64,000 bases of DNA, from the NCBI GenBank assembly GCA_003989085.1, contig RXIV01000009.1:62001-126000 (forward strand). The letters run 5' to 3'. This DNA is from Candidatus Competibacteraceae bacterium (lineage in GTDB: Bacteria > Pseudomonadota > Gammaproteobacteria > Competibacterales > Competibacteraceae). Both the position numbers and the translations under genes were made by a program. Below the pieces are notes generated by a model, which made no database searches, was not told the origin of the DNA, and saw only the letters and a list, made by a program, of their open reading frames with translations. Positions 35,276 through 45,277 of this stretch are shown here, piece after piece; within the stretch, counting starts at the first letter, position 1, and every line of letters starts with the position of its first letter.

Positions 35276-37837
35276 CTAAGGGGTATTATCGGAAGACCCT
35301 GTTATCAGCCTTGGGTCTGGCGGCAGTGAGCATCGTCTGACTGGAGCCGACAGCATTTCATCCGGCGCAGGCGGCAGTCCCTCACGGCTCTGCACTGTGA
35401 AACGGCTGCGTTCATCTGCGCTGTTCCCTCCGCAGCGGCGGCTCAATTGTCCGGCGGCGTCGAGATAAGCGACCGGCAATGCCGTGAAGTTGGCGCTGAT
35501 GTCGGTCACAGGCGCGTTGTTCTGCACCGCGCCGTCATTGCCGGCTATCCCGGAGGACGCATCCAGCACGTCCTGCGCCGTCGCAGCGTTGAAGAGGAAA
35601 ATGTCGGTATTAACGGTGATTCGCCCACCCAAACCCTGAGTGGCGGTAGCGGTAACTTTGCCTCCGTTGAGGGCAATCAGTTGCGCCCCATTGATTTCAA
35701 CATTGCCACCTTGGGTTTTTTGATCGCCGAACACTGAAGCGCTGATCTGGCCGCCGTCCAGCAGTAGGCGATCCGCGTTGATCAACAGGTTGCCGCCGGC
35801 AGTTCGTTTTGACGTGGCGAAAATACCGCCACCGTTGCTAATCGAGAGTTGGGGAGTGGTGAAGCTAATGTCGCCCGCTTGGCCGGTTCCCTCGGCGCTG
35901 CTCAGCAGGCGGGAGGGGCGACCTGTAGCGTCGGCGCCCGCAATCGTGGCTGCACCGCCGACGCTGATGTTAATGCGGCCACCGGCACCTGAACTGAAAG
36001 CGCCAGCGACAATGCCGCCCCCGTTCGCAAGTGACAGCGTATCTGCGACAGTGAGCCTGATTTCACCCCCCGCGCCGGTGGAACCGGGGTACGCGCCGCT
36101 GGTGATGCCGGTGAGAGCGGTGGATCCCTGCCCGTCCACTAACAGGTTGCCGGCATTCACGGTGATAGTCCCGGCATCGCCATCGGCGAAGGTGCCGGCG
36201 CTGATAGAGCCGCCGTTCGCCAGCGACAATGTATTGGCGACACCGATATTCACTGCTCCCCCTGCGCCGGTGGAACCAGAGTACACGCCGCTGGTGATGC
36301 CAGTGAGGGCGGCGGATCCCTGCCCGTCCACTAACAGGTTGCCAGCATTCACGGTGATGGTCCCGGCATTGCCATCGGCGAAGGTGCCGGCGCTGATGGA
36401 GCCGCCGTTTACCAGCGACAATGTATTGACCATGATATTCACTGCTCCCCCCGCGCCGGTGGAACCGGGGTACGCGCCGCTGGTGATGCCGGTGAGAGCG
36501 GTGGATCCCTGCCCGTCCACTAACAGGTTGCCGGCATTCACGGTGATAGTCCCGGCATCGCCATCGGCGAAGGTGCCGGCAGTGATGTTGCCGCTACTAA
36601 CAAGGGAGAGGGTGTCAATGACGCTAATCGTTATATCGCCACTCGCGCCAGTGGAACCAGGAGAGGCAATACTGCTGATGCCGGTCGGAATGGTGGATCC
36701 CTGCCCATCGATGAACAGGTTACGAGTGCGCACACGGATCGCGCCGGCGTCTCCTGCGTCGTAGGCACTGGAATAGATGAAGCTACCTCCACTCAGATCG
36801 AGGCGACCCACATCCACCACCACCGATCCGGCGTGACCGGAACCATAGGACTCCGTTATCAGCGAGGCGTTATTTTCAAACTGCATTTCGTCCTGAAGAG
36901 CGACGTTGATGTCGTACCCGTCCCGACCCCCGAAGGAGTCAGAGACCACGACACCGCTTTGGCTGTACCACTTTCCACCGCGAATGAAAATTGCCCCGCC
37001 GCCAGCGCCGCTGGTATCTATATCGGCTAACGGCACGTCGCCAAAGGGATCGCCGCGATTGACGACAACCCGATCCGCTGCACCACGCTCCAGCGTCAAT
37101 GTCCCCAACCGCCCAAAGCCCACCATCGCCAAATCGCTATCGGTTGGCGCCACTTCTCCTGCCGAGCCGACCGAAGCCAGATTGATCCGGCCTGCCGAAG
37201 CGTACAGCGTGGCGTTGTGCAAACTGATGTCGCCGCCGATCAGCGAGAGCGTCTGCCCTTCAGGGACGCGCAGGAAACTGCCATTGACGGCGATCGGCGC
37301 TGGCGATGCGCTCAGAAAGCCGAACGCCGCGACCGGCGCAACCGTCAACACGCTGTGGGCGGGATTACGGGCGTCAAACCGTCCACCGTCGCTCAGGCGC
37401 AAGGCGTCGGCGGTGCTGATATGCACCGAACCGTTCACATCCAGCCTCGCGTTCTCTCCAAACAGCATTCCCGCCGGATTGAGCAGATACAGGTTCGCCC
37501 CCGGAATGGTGGAGCGGAGCGTCCCGTCAATCAGCGACGCCTGGCCGCCGGTGACCCGCCCGATAATGTTGCTGACCGAATTTGGGCCGCTGAAGGTGGC
37601 GGATTCGCCCGTGTTGACTGAAAACTGGCCGAAGCTGTGGAACAGGTTACCGCCGACTTGCCGGCCCAAATCGGATGTGATCTGGTAAGTTGGCCCCGAC
37701 AACGCCCCAGCCCGGCCTAGCGATCCGTCGGTGGTCACGCCGCCGTAAGCGGGAACCGTGAGCGTCAGGGTAAAGGCAACCGCGCCAGCTGCGCCGACAA
37801 ACCACCGTCGGGCGTCAGTAAAATGGAAGGCATTCAT
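35276..37837 (-). CDS. Two-partner secretion exoprotein (TpsA, haemagglutinin-type)
   Basis: An 853-aa secreted beta-helix protein. The ATG at 37837 has GAGGT eight bases upstream and gives a signal peptide; the previous gene stops 13 bases before it. The TPS secretion domain lies at about 30-150, with NPAGMLFG (N120-P121) and GQASLIDG. Later come filamentous repeats, among them at least four units of about 63-64 aa (DGQGSTALTGITSGAYPGST, then FADGDAGTITVNAGNLLVDG) at 36100-36750. The C-terminus (RRCGGNSADERSRFTVQSRE then GLPPAPDE) matches the cyanobacterial type. Its transporter is the TpsB at 28047. Confidence 0.9.
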   Translation of the reverse strand: MNAFHFTDARRWFVGAAGAVAFTLTLTVPAYGGVTTDGSLGRAGALSGPTYQITSDLGRQVGGNLFHSFGQFSVNTGESATFSGPNSVSNIIGRVTGGQASLIDGTLRSTIPGANLYLLNPAGMLFGENARLDVNGSVHISTADALRLSDGGRFDARNPAHSVLTVAPVAAFGFLSASPAPIAVNGSFLRVPEGQTLSLIGGDISLHNATLYASAGRINLASVGSAGEVAPTDSDLAMVGFGRLGTLTLERGAADRVVVNRGDPFGDVPLADIDTSGAGGGAIFIRGGKWYSQSGVVVSDSFGGRDGYDINVALQDEMQFENNASLITESYGSGHAGSVVVDVGRLDLSGGSFIYSSAYDAGDAGAIRVRTRNLFIDGQGSTIPTGISSIASPGSTGASGDITISVIDTLSLVSSGNITAGTFADGDAGTITVNAGNLLVDGQGSTALTGITSGAYPGSTGAGGAVNIMVNTLSLVNGGSISAGTFADGNAGTITVNAGNLLVDGQGSAALTGITSGVYSGSTGAGGAVNIGVANTLSLANGGSISAGTFADGDAGTITVNAGNLLVDGQGSTALTGITSGAYPGSTGAGGEIRLTVADTLSLANGGGIVAGAFSSGAGGRINISVGGAATIAGADATGRPSRLLSSAEGTGQAGDISFTTPQLSISNGGGIFATSKRTAGGNLLINADRLLLDGGQISASVFGDQKTQGGNVEINGAQLIALNGGKVTATATQGLGGRITVNTDIFLFNAATAQDVLDASSGIAGNDGAVQNNAPVTDISANFTALPVAYLDAAGQLSRRCGGNSADERSRFTVQSREGLPPAPDEMLSAPVRRCSLPPDPRLITGSSDNTP
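36066..36750 (-). repeat. Tandem repeats of about 190 bp inside tpsA
   Basis: Units start near 36101, 36293, 36482 and, more worn, 36671 (192-, 189- and 189-base steps). A 134-base stretch is identical between 36066-36199 and 36447-36580, 381 bases apart, while the middle unit has diverged. Confidence 0.85.
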
Positions 37838-37850
37838 CAGGGATGACCTC

Positions 37851-40082
37851 TTACAGCCAGTTGCCAATCAGCAGGAACGGCGACCAGTAGCCGGGATGCT
37901 GATAGCGGCGGTCGGCCAATAGCCGGACTTGGGCCTGTTGCAGCGCTCTGACCTTGGACTGATCCGGCCGCTGCAATTGTTGGTAAAACTCGGTCGCCAG
38001 CAATCCTGAAGCCTGATCGTTGACGAGCCACAGCGTGGCCAGCACACTGCGGGCGCCGGCCTTGACCGCCACCCCGGCCAGACCCAGGGCGGCGCGATCA
38101 TCGCCGGCAGCAGTCTGGCAGGCGCTCAACGTCAGCAATTCCACCGGCTGATCGCGGTACTGACCGATGGCGATCAGCCGCTCCAGCCGATCCAGAGTCA
38201 GCTTGTCATCAAAGGTCAGCAGGAAAGTGTTACGCACGTCGCCAACAAACTGGCCGTGCGTAGCGATGTGAACAATGGAATAAGGTGTTGCTTTCAGTGC
38301 CTGCTGGAGGTTGGCCAGTCGGAAGGTCTCGTTCTCCAGCACCTTGCCGCCATAAGCGGTATGAATGGCCGCCAGTTCCTCCTGAACGTAATCGAGCGCC
38401 GGGAACCCCTGCACTGCCTGGGTCAGGCCGGCAAGCAACGGCTGAATCTGATGGCGCGGGATAGGGCGCAGATCGGTCAGGGTCAGCCCCGGCGTCGTGG
38501 CGATGGCGTAGCGGCGGATCAGAAAGTCCTGGCCGTCATGCAGCGCCGCCAGCGGAATGGTGCGTAACGGCCCGTCCGGGACGATGACCAGTGTTTCGAT
38601 CCGCCCGGCATCAAGTGTGGTTTGCAATGGCCGAATCAGCCAGCCATAGAGCTGTTGCGCCGGTGGCAGATATTCGCGGCTGGTGCGCTTTTCCAGCGTG
38701 CGCCGGAACTCGCGCACCACGCTGGTGAAGGTGTTGCGGTCAACCCGCACCGTGATTTGCTCAAGGTTGTCCGGAGTGCTGAGCAGCAGTTCTAGCCGGT
38801 TAGGCAGCAGAATCGGGTAAAGGACGGCGGTGTGCGGCGGTGGTCGATCCAGCGTGACGGTGCGCGATTGCAGCGCGGTTATGCAATCATCGCGGAAATA
38901 ATCCCGCACCTCGGCAGTTTTCAATGCCTCCATTGTGTCGCGGGCCGCCCGCAGGTCGGCATCGCGCGCGGCGGGCGCAGCCTGGCCGGCAGCGCGTTGC
39001 AATAGCAGATCGGCCAGTTCAGTGAACGCATCGCCGCTATTGGCTTGGAGGGAAGCAGCATGGTTTTTGGCGCGATCCGGCGCGAAATCCTGGCGGATCG
39101 TCTGCAAATTTACGACCGCCTGCCGGTAAGCCAGAATCGCGCCGTCGTGGTCACCCTGCGCTTTCAGCAGTCGGCCAATCGGCCACTGCCAGCGATAGAG
39201 CAGTTCTGGCGCGTTGGCTTGCTGAGCGGCGAACACGGCCTGCCGATACAGCGCCAGCGCCTCGGTGGATCGGCCCGCGTCCCGTTGCCATTGCGCTTGG
39301 TAACCCAGCGCATAGGACAGACTGCGCTGATCCTCCAGTTGCCGGGCAATGGCGGCGGCAGCCGTGAAATGCTGCCAGGCTTGCGTCTGCTGCGATACCG
39401 AAGCGCCAGGCAAGGTGCGGCGCAGTTGGCCGATAGCCAACAGGTAGTAAGCTTGGTCATGGCTGGCTGGCAGGGTTTGGGTCTGGCGAGCGGCTTCAGC
39501 GAGCAGAGTTTCCGCCGTTCCCGAATCGCGTTCCTGCGCCGCCAGGCGGGCTTGATTGATCAGCACGGCGGTAATCAGCGCCGGGTCTTGGACTTGTCGG
39601 GCCAAGCTTAGGCTCTCTTGCCAGGCGACGCGGGCGGATTGGGCGTCGCCCTGATCGGCAGCCAGATTACCCAGATGATTAAGGCCGGCGGCGGCGATGG
39701 GCAGCGCATTGGCTTGCCGGGCCAGCGCCACACTGCGCTCCAGTGCGTGGCGGGCTTCAGCAGTGGCGCCCGTCCGCCACAGGGTCTCGCCCAACTCGCC
39801 CAGCACGGTGGCATGGCGGGCCGGATCGGCAAGTGGTTCGGCCAGGGATTGCGCGGTGCGCAGGGCGGCAAGGGCGTTCCGGTATTGGCCCAAGGCCTGA
39901 TCGGCTTCGGCCCGTTGCAACAGGGCGTCAACTTGCCGAGTTTGATTGTTGGGGGGTGCTGTGGCGCTTTGAGGCAATGCCTCAGCCGATAGGCCGGTGG
40001 GGACTGCGCCCAACGACCACAACAAGAGGCCGATCATACCGGCCAGTGAGGAACGCCAAGACAGGTAGGGATTGAAAGGCAT
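37851..40082 (-). CDS. Secreted TPR-CHAT protein (caspase-like)
   Basis: A 743-aa protein with an N-terminal signal peptide or anchor (residues of about 8-33), TPR-type helical repeats (about 50-370: AEADQALGQYRNALAALRTA; AGLNHLGNLAADQGDAQSA; LALYRQAVFAAQQA) and a C-terminal CHAT protease domain (about 440-743). The catalytic His609 (VHIATHG) and Cys655 (TLSACQTAAGDD) are both present, followed by GVAVKAGARSVLATLWLVND. CHAT is the peptidase fold of separase and Craspase. It is first in the operon and lies 13 bases ahead of tpsA. The signal peptide predicts export, unlike cytoplasmic defence CHAT proteins. Confidence 0.9.
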   Translation of the reverse strand: MPFNPYLSWRSSLAGMIGLLLWSLGAVPTGLSAEALPQSATAPPNNQTRQVDALLQRAEADQALGQYRNALAALRTAQSLAEPLADPARHATVLGELGETLWRTGATAEARHALERSVALARQANALPIAAAGLNHLGNLAADQGDAQSARVAWQESLSLARQVQDPALITAVLINQARLAAQERDSGTAETLLAEAARQTQTLPASHDQAYYLLAIGQLRRTLPGASVSQQTQAWQHFTAAAAIARQLEDQRSLSYALGYQAQWQRDAGRSTEALALYRQAVFAAQQANAPELLYRWQWPIGRLLKAQGDHDGAILAYRQAVVNLQTIRQDFAPDRAKNHAASLQANSGDAFTELADLLLQRAAGQAAPAARDADLRAARDTMEALKTAEVRDYFRDDCITALQSRTVTLDRPPPHTAVLYPILLPNRLELLLSTPDNLEQITVRVDRNTFTSVVREFRRTLEKRTSREYLPPAQQLYGWLIRPLQTTLDAGRIETLVIVPDGPLRTIPLAALHDGQDFLIRRYAIATTPGLTLTDLRPIPRHQIQPLLAGLTQAVQGFPALDYVQEELAAIHTAYGGKVLENETFRLANLQQALKATPYSIVHIATHGQFVGDVRNTFLLTFDDKLTLDRLERLIAIGQYRDQPVELLTLSACQTAAGDDRAALGLAGVAVKAGARSVLATLWLVNDQASGLLATEFYQQLQRPDQSKVRALQQAQVRLLADRRYQHPGYWSPFLLIGNWL

Positions 40083-40508
40083 CTTCGGCGCCTATAACCA
40101 AGCGGTGTGGCGAATGTTCAGAGGCGCCGGGCGGTGTATCGCGGTGACGATCCAAATGGATCGACACCACGCGGCCAGTCGCTACTTTTTGCGCTTTCCA
40201 AGTAAGTCAAAAAAATGGATTTATTGCAAGTATGTATTTTAAAAACAAATACTTGATTATGTATTTGAATGGATGCAAAACCAGGTTTTGGCCGAAGGAG
40301 GGCTGTGTCCTACTTACTCCCTGCTTTGAGGAACCCGTTTCACCTTCTTGTCAATGTCAAGAGACGATTTGGGTTCTCGGAGGTCGATCCAGGCCAGCCG
40401 TTATCCTGTCAAAAATACAGTCATTCTCCTCTACAATGTGATAATTCATTCGTCGATCAACACGCTGCCGCAAATTCATAGATATGGCATGGCGGTCAAG
40501 TAAATCTC
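40083..40508. promoter_or_regulatory. Divergent promoter region between chat-tpsA operon and CHASE2-cyclase
   Basis: 426 bases without a gene, AT-rich in the middle. An imperfect inverted repeat CAAGTAT...ATACTTG (40228-40256) stands near the centre. A lone TGTGA half-site is at 40437. No reading frame here looks coding. It probably holds the promoters for both directions. Confidence 0.55.
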
Positions 40509-42470
40509 ATGGGCTGGATAAGTAATGCGAGGTTAAACCGGTGGTTGCCGGAATGGCCCGCGCCGGCGGTCTGCCTGCTGCTCGGCTATTTGACGTTCAT
40601 CGGTTTGCTGGCGTTGTGGTATGGCGGTGCGCTGCAAACGCTGGAGCTGCTGGCCTACGATCACGGCTTGCGCGGACAGGCGCTGCCGGCGCCGGATGAG
40701 CGAATTGTAGTGATCGGTGAAACGGAAACTGACCTGCATCGCTGGGGCTATCCACTGTCGGATGGCATCCTGGCGCAGGCGTTGGAACGGCTGGCGGAAG
40801 GGCGGCCCCGGGTCATCGGGGTGGACAAATATCGCGATCTGCCAACACCGCCGGGCAGCGAGTCGTTGGATCAACTGCTCCGCCGTCACCCGGAGATCAT
40901 CTGGGTCACCAAATTCGGCAACTTCGCCGCCCACGATCCCGCTATTGCTCCGCCCGCCGCCTTGGCGGATACCGATCAGGCCGGTTTTAGCGATGTACCC
41001 CTCGATGACGATGGTCAGGTTCGGCGCGGGCTGCTGTTTCTCGACAATGGGCGGCAAACTGCGACCGCCTTCGCCCTGGCCGTGACCTTGCGCTATCTCA
41101 AGGCGGAGCGGATCGTTCCCCAAGCGGACCCCGATCATCCCGATCAGATGCGGCTCGGCACGACGACGATTCCACCGCTGGCGGCCAACACCGGGAGCTA
41201 TATCCACGCCGACGCTGCTGGCTATCAATACCTGCTGGATTATCGAGGCCGAATCCGCTCTGCGCAGATCTATACCCTGACCGATCTGCTACAGGGTCGG
41301 CTGCCGACGGCGCAACTGGCTGACAAGATCGTGCTGCTGGGCGGGATGGCCGAAAGTTTGCGCGATGACTTCCATATCCCCGTTCCTCATATTCTGGTGG
41401 ATTCACCGGCAGACGATGCGCCCGGACAGATCGCCGGCGTTCTGCTTCATGCCTTGCAAATCAACCAGCTACTCCGGTTCGCCTTGGCGGGCGATGCGCC
41501 AGTTCGCGGCCTGCCTGATGTAGCCGAAGCGGGCTGGTTGTGGCTATGGTGCCTGATCGGGGTTGGGTCGGTGCTGGGCCGGCTGCGCTTTCGTGGCGTG
41601 CTGCTATTGATGGCGCTGGCGCTGGCGACGCTGGCAGGCATTTGGCAACTGGCGTTTCGCCACCAACTTTGGCTACCGCTGGTTGCGCCGGCGTTGGGCC
41701 TGAGCATCACCGCCGCCCTGTCCGGGGTTTATCTTTCGGTCCGTGACCATGCCGAAAAACGGGCGTTGATGAAGCTGTTTGCCCGCCATGTCGCCCCGGA
41801 GGTCGCCGACGCCTTGTGGCGCGAGCGCAAGCAGTTGATGGCCGGCGGGCGGTTATTGCCGCAACGGCTAATCGTCACCGTACTGTTCGCTGACCTGCGC
41901 GGATTCGCCGCGATTGCCGAGGCGCTGGAGCCGGTGGTGCTGATGGACTGGCTGAACAGCTACATGGCAGCGATGACCGAGCTGATCATGACGCATGGTG
42001 GAGTGGTGAAACAGTACGTCGGCGATGAGGTGATGGCCCTGTTTGGCGCACCAACCCCGCGCTGGAGTGGGGCGGAAATCAAGGACGATGCAGTGCGGGC
42101 GGTGCGGTGCGCACTGGCGATGGGCGAGCGGCTACAACAGCTTAATGCCGGATGGACGACCCAGCGTCTGCCGACGGTCGCGGTGCGGATCGGGATTCAC
42201 ACTGGGCCACTGGTGGCGGGCAGTCTGGGCAGCCACCGCCGGCTGGAATACACAGTAGTGGGCGATACCGTCAACATTGCCTCGCGGCTGGAGAGCTTCA
42301 ACAAGGACGCCTCGGAGGCAGCGCAGCGTCCCTGCCGGATTCTGATCAGCGCAGCGACCTTCCATATGCTGAATGGTCGGTTTCGAGTGACCGAAGTAGG
42401 CCAAGTCCAGTTCAAAGGCAAGCAGCAGGAAATAACGGTTTACCAGGTTGATGGGATCAGCGATTACTGA
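40509..42470 (+). CDS. CHASE2-domain class III adenylate cyclase
   Basis: A 653-aa membrane protein: one N-terminal helix (about 18-40), an extracytoplasmic CHASE2 sensor (about 45-330), three helices (about 343-415) and a cytoplasmic class III cyclase domain (about 455-650). Metal-binding Asp462 (LFADLRGF) and Asp506 (VGDEVMALFG), the adenine-selecting Lys501 and Asp586 (VVGDTVNIASRLE), and transition-state Asn589/Arg593 are all present, which predicts an active adenylate cyclase. It is divergent from the chat-tpsA operon, whose fifth gene is a Crp-type regulator. Confidence 0.93.
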   Translation: MGWISNARLNRWLPEWPAPAVCLLLGYLTFIGLLALWYGGALQTLELLAYDHGLRGQALPAPDERIVVIGETETDLHRWGYPLSDGILAQALERLAEGRPRVIGVDKYRDLPTPPGSESLDQLLRRHPEIIWVTKFGNFAAHDPAIAPPAALADTDQAGFSDVPLDDDGQVRRGLLFLDNGRQTATAFALAVTLRYLKAERIVPQADPDHPDQMRLGTTTIPPLAANTGSYIHADAAGYQYLLDYRGRIRSAQIYTLTDLLQGRLPTAQLADKIVLLGGMAESLRDDFHIPVPHILVDSPADDAPGQIAGVLLHALQINQLLRFALAGDAPVRGLPDVAEAGWLWLWCLIGVGSVLGRLRFRGVLLLMALALATLAGIWQLAFRHQLWLPLVAPALGLSITAALSGVYLSVRDHAEKRALMKLFARHVAPEVADALWRERKQLMAGGRLLPQRLIVTVLFADLRGFAAIAEALEPVVLMDWLNSYMAAMTELIMTHGGVVKQYVGDEVMALFGAPTPRWSGAEIKDDAVRAVRCALAMGERLQQLNAGWTTQRLPTVAVRIGIHTGPLVAGSLGSHRRLEYTVVGDTVNIASRLESFNKDASEAAQRPCRILISAATFHMLNGRFRVTEVGQVQFKGKQQEITVYQVDGISDY

Positions 42471-42562
42471 TGAAGTTGTCGTCCCAGGCTGAGGCCGTTT
42501 CGTCTACCAACTTCATCCTGACAAATCAGCGATTTCCCGGAAACTCTGATTTTGATGTTTTT

Positions 42563-45277
42563 TCAGTCAACCAGCCGCAGACCCGGTGGCAGCGTTTCGC
42601 CGAACACTCGTCCAGCGTCCGCCTCATCCAGCTCCATCACGGTTTCGACCATCCGCAACCATGTGGCAGGCGCTTTGGCGATGCGCAGTCGTTGCATTAC
42701 CCGTGTCCGCTGGTTGTCATCGATATCCCGCTCACGGTCGCCACTCAATCGCGCCAGCAAGGTTGCGGAAAATGCCGCCGGCGCAACCGCCTTCCAGTCC
42801 AGGTCCAGCACCCGATCCAGCCAGATCGCCGCTGTTGCGGTGGGAACGACATCATGGGCGCTGCCGTAAGCCGGAACCCGCGTCCCCAGTCGCCCGACCG
42901 CCCACCACAGTTGCGGCGATGCGCCTTTGCGCGCCAGCCGCGCCAGCAACATCGCGCCAAGCTCAGCCTTCTGCGCCGCCGGCAACCGTTCCAGCACCGC
43001 CGCCAGCCGCGCCATGTCTTCAATGCCCGGCGGGTCTTTGGCCGCTTTACCGGTCAGCGGCCGTAATGCTTTAAGCAAATCTACGCCGATTCGGGCTTGC
43101 GCCGCCGTATCCAGTCCGCCAGCGACTCGCCGCCACAAGGTCCACCATTCCGCCCAGTTCTGGCTTTCCTGTGGATAGTGCAGACCTTGTTCGTAAAGCG
43201 TCCACAGTTGCCCGGCCCGCCACTCGTCGAGCGGATAGCCGAAACCAGGCCGCAAACAGATACCGGTCAGGCTGAACCAGAGTCGTTCATGATCCGCCGA
43301 GCGCCGCCGCCGCCGGGCGCCGTTCCACAATATCCCAAACAATGCACGCAACAACGGCGGCTCCCAGTGCTCGCGCTGACCAAGCAGCCGTTCCAGATCG
43401 TTCCGCAATGCTTTGATCGCTTTTGGATCGACTGTCGGGGCGCGAGGGCCGTAAAATTGCTCCAGCCGCGCCGCCGCATCCGGAAAGCGTGGATGCAGCC
43501 GGGCCAGCGTTGCCGGATCGCCGCCTCGCAGTTGAAAAGCCAGCCGCCAGCGCTGGGCGGAATCGTCCACCGCCACGCAATCCACGTCCAGCGTCCCTAC
43601 CTCGGTCAGTTGCGCGACCAATTGCACCGGCACTTCACCTATCCCTGCTTCACTCTCCAGCACTGTCGCGATCGGCGGCAACGGGATGAACTTTTCCGCT
43701 ATCCGTTCCACTACTGCACCGGGTAGATCAACCGGGTCGCCCGTTGAAGCCAGCAGATGAAATTGCACTGGTTCGCCGAGCCGCAGCGAAAAAGTGCGCT
43801 GGAGACGGATTTCCCGGCCTTCCTCTATGCCACGCGGCAACAGGCAGATAGCGGTTTTTTGCCCCCGGTCGCCGGCCACCTGCAACACATAGCTTCGCGC
43901 CGAGCCGCCGCCAATTTTCAAACCCTGACCACGCCGGGCCAATCCATAAGCCACTGCGCCCCGCGCCACCGCCAGATCCGGATCGGGATTGTCTAGGCGT
44001 TGCAGCGGAGCGCCCCGCCAGCCCGCCAGAATCGCCAGCAATCGTTCAACCAGGACTGCGCCGTGAAACACTCCACCATTGAGCAAGACGGCATCGGGCA
44101 GGGCAGGTTGATCGGTTGCGACTGATTCGCCCAGCGCCTGCCGGGAGGCGGTGGCGTGCTGAGCCAGAAACGCCGCCAGATGACGGCTGATCGCCGGATC
44201 AGCAGCATAGGGCAGCCCAAATTCGACCATCGCCGCCCGGCGACTCTGCGGATGTTCATTCGCCGCCACCACCGGCAGAAAGCCATCCACCAGCAAGCGC
44301 TGTACTTCGTCGCGACTGAGTTCCGCCGACCGCGAACCACCGATCAGCCGCGAACCGCCGCCCAACACCGTAACCGTAGTCCGCTCTGGCGCATTCTCCG
44401 CCAGCAACCGCTCCTTGGCGCTCCGGCATTGCTGCCAGAGCTGTGAAAGCTCGCCGGTACTCAACCGCCCGCCGCCTAATCGCGCCTCAACCATCCGGGC
44501 CAAGGTCAAATCCATGTTGTCGCCGCCCAGCATCAAATGATCGCCGACCCCGATTCGGGTCAAGCGCGGGCCGGATGGACCGGTTTCAATCTGAATCAGG
44601 GTCAAATCAGTGGTGCCGCCGCCCACGTCGCAAACCAGCAGCAACCGCGCCTTGCCCAACGCGGTCGCCAGATCGTCACGATGTCGTTGGAGCCAGTCGT
44701 AGCAAGCGGCTTGTGGTTCCTCCAGCAAGCGCACTTGCGGCAACCCGGCCAACCGTGCAGCTTCCAGAGTCAAGACCCGCGCTACTTCGTCAAACGAGGC
44801 CGGCACGGTCAGCACCAGTTCCTGCCGCTCCAGCGGTTGCCGGGGAAAGTGCGCATTCCAGGCGGCGCGCAGGTGAGCGAGGAGGCTGGCGCTGGCGGCG
44901 ACCGGCGAAACTTTGGCGACCTCATCCACCGCGCCCCACGGCAGGATCGGTGCAGTGCGATCCACGCCGGAATGCGACAGCCAGCTTTTAGCGCTGGCGA
45001 CCAGCCGTCCTGGCACTCGCGATCCCCGCTCCCGCGCCAGTTCACCGATGATGACGGTGGCGACTCCGCCGGGATCGTGGAACGGCCAAGGTAGCGGGAT
45101 ATCGGCTGTCGCCAGTTCACCAACCGCCGGGTGGTAGCGTACCGAGGGCAATAAGGGTCGGGCAGCCACCGCGCCGGGCGCGATCAACTGGTCAATGAGG
45201 AACAGGTGAATTTCAGCGACGGCGCGGAGATCGGCGTAGGCCACTACCGTATGGGTGGTGCCCAGATCGATGCCCAC
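42563..45277 (-). CDS. Diverged Hsp70-family ATPase, long form
   Basis: A 904-aa Hsp70-like protein: actin-type ATPase with phosphate-1 GIDLGTTHTVVAYAD at the very start, phosphate-2 CDVGGGTTDLTLI, and LVLTVPASFD; then a long C-terminal region (DUF3731-type: ALRNDLERLLGQREHWEPPL, FGYPLDEWRAGQLW) in place of the normal peptide-binding domain. The only standard start is GTG 45277, which has no ribosome site. The reading frame is open 36 bases further to an upstream stop and GGAGG stands just before that point, so the true start may be a non-standard codon. It is last in the operon. Confidence 0.85.
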   Translation of the reverse strand: MGIDLGTTHTVVAYADLRAVAEIHLFLIDQLIAPGAVAARPLLPSVRYHPAVGELATADIPLPWPFHDPGGVATVIIGELARERGSRVPGRLVASAKSWLSHSGVDRTAPILPWGAVDEVAKVSPVAASASLLAHLRAAWNAHFPRQPLERQELVLTVPASFDEVARVLTLEAARLAGLPQVRLLEEPQAACYDWLQRHRDDLATALGKARLLLVCDVGGGTTDLTLIQIETGPSGPRLTRIGVGDHLMLGGDNMDLTLARMVEARLGGGRLSTGELSQLWQQCRSAKERLLAENAPERTTVTVLGGGSRLIGGSRSAELSRDEVQRLLVDGFLPVVAANEHPQSRRAAMVEFGLPYAADPAISRHLAAFLAQHATASRQALGESVATDQPALPDAVLLNGGVFHGAVLVERLLAILAGWRGAPLQRLDNPDPDLAVARGAVAYGLARRGQGLKIGGGSARSYVLQVAGDRGQKTAICLLPRGIEEGREIRLQRTFSLRLGEPVQFHLLASTGDPVDLPGAVVERIAEKFIPLPPIATVLESEAGIGEVPVQLVAQLTEVGTLDVDCVAVDDSAQRWRLAFQLRGGDPATLARLHPRFPDAAARLEQFYGPRAPTVDPKAIKALRNDLERLLGQREHWEPPLLRALFGILWNGARRRRRSADHERLWFSLTGICLRPGFGYPLDEWRAGQLWTLYEQGLHYPQESQNWAEWWTLWRRVAGGLDTAAQARIGVDLLKALRPLTGKAAKDPPGIEDMARLAAVLERLPAAQKAELGAMLLARLARKGASPQLWWAVGRLGTRVPAYGSAHDVVPTATAAIWLDRVLDLDWKAVAPAAFSATLLARLSGDRERDIDDNQRTRVMQRLRIAKAPATWLRMVETVMELDEADAGRVFGETLPPGLRLVD

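Noticed and set aside
36100-36750. CRISPR-like array
   Set aside because: The repeats are about 190 bases, in frame and inside the tpsA coding sequence, with no short repeat/spacer pattern.
40437-40441. Crp site upstream of the CHASE2-cyclase
   Set aside because: Only one TGTGA half-site; the second half does not match TCACA. Kept only as a test region.
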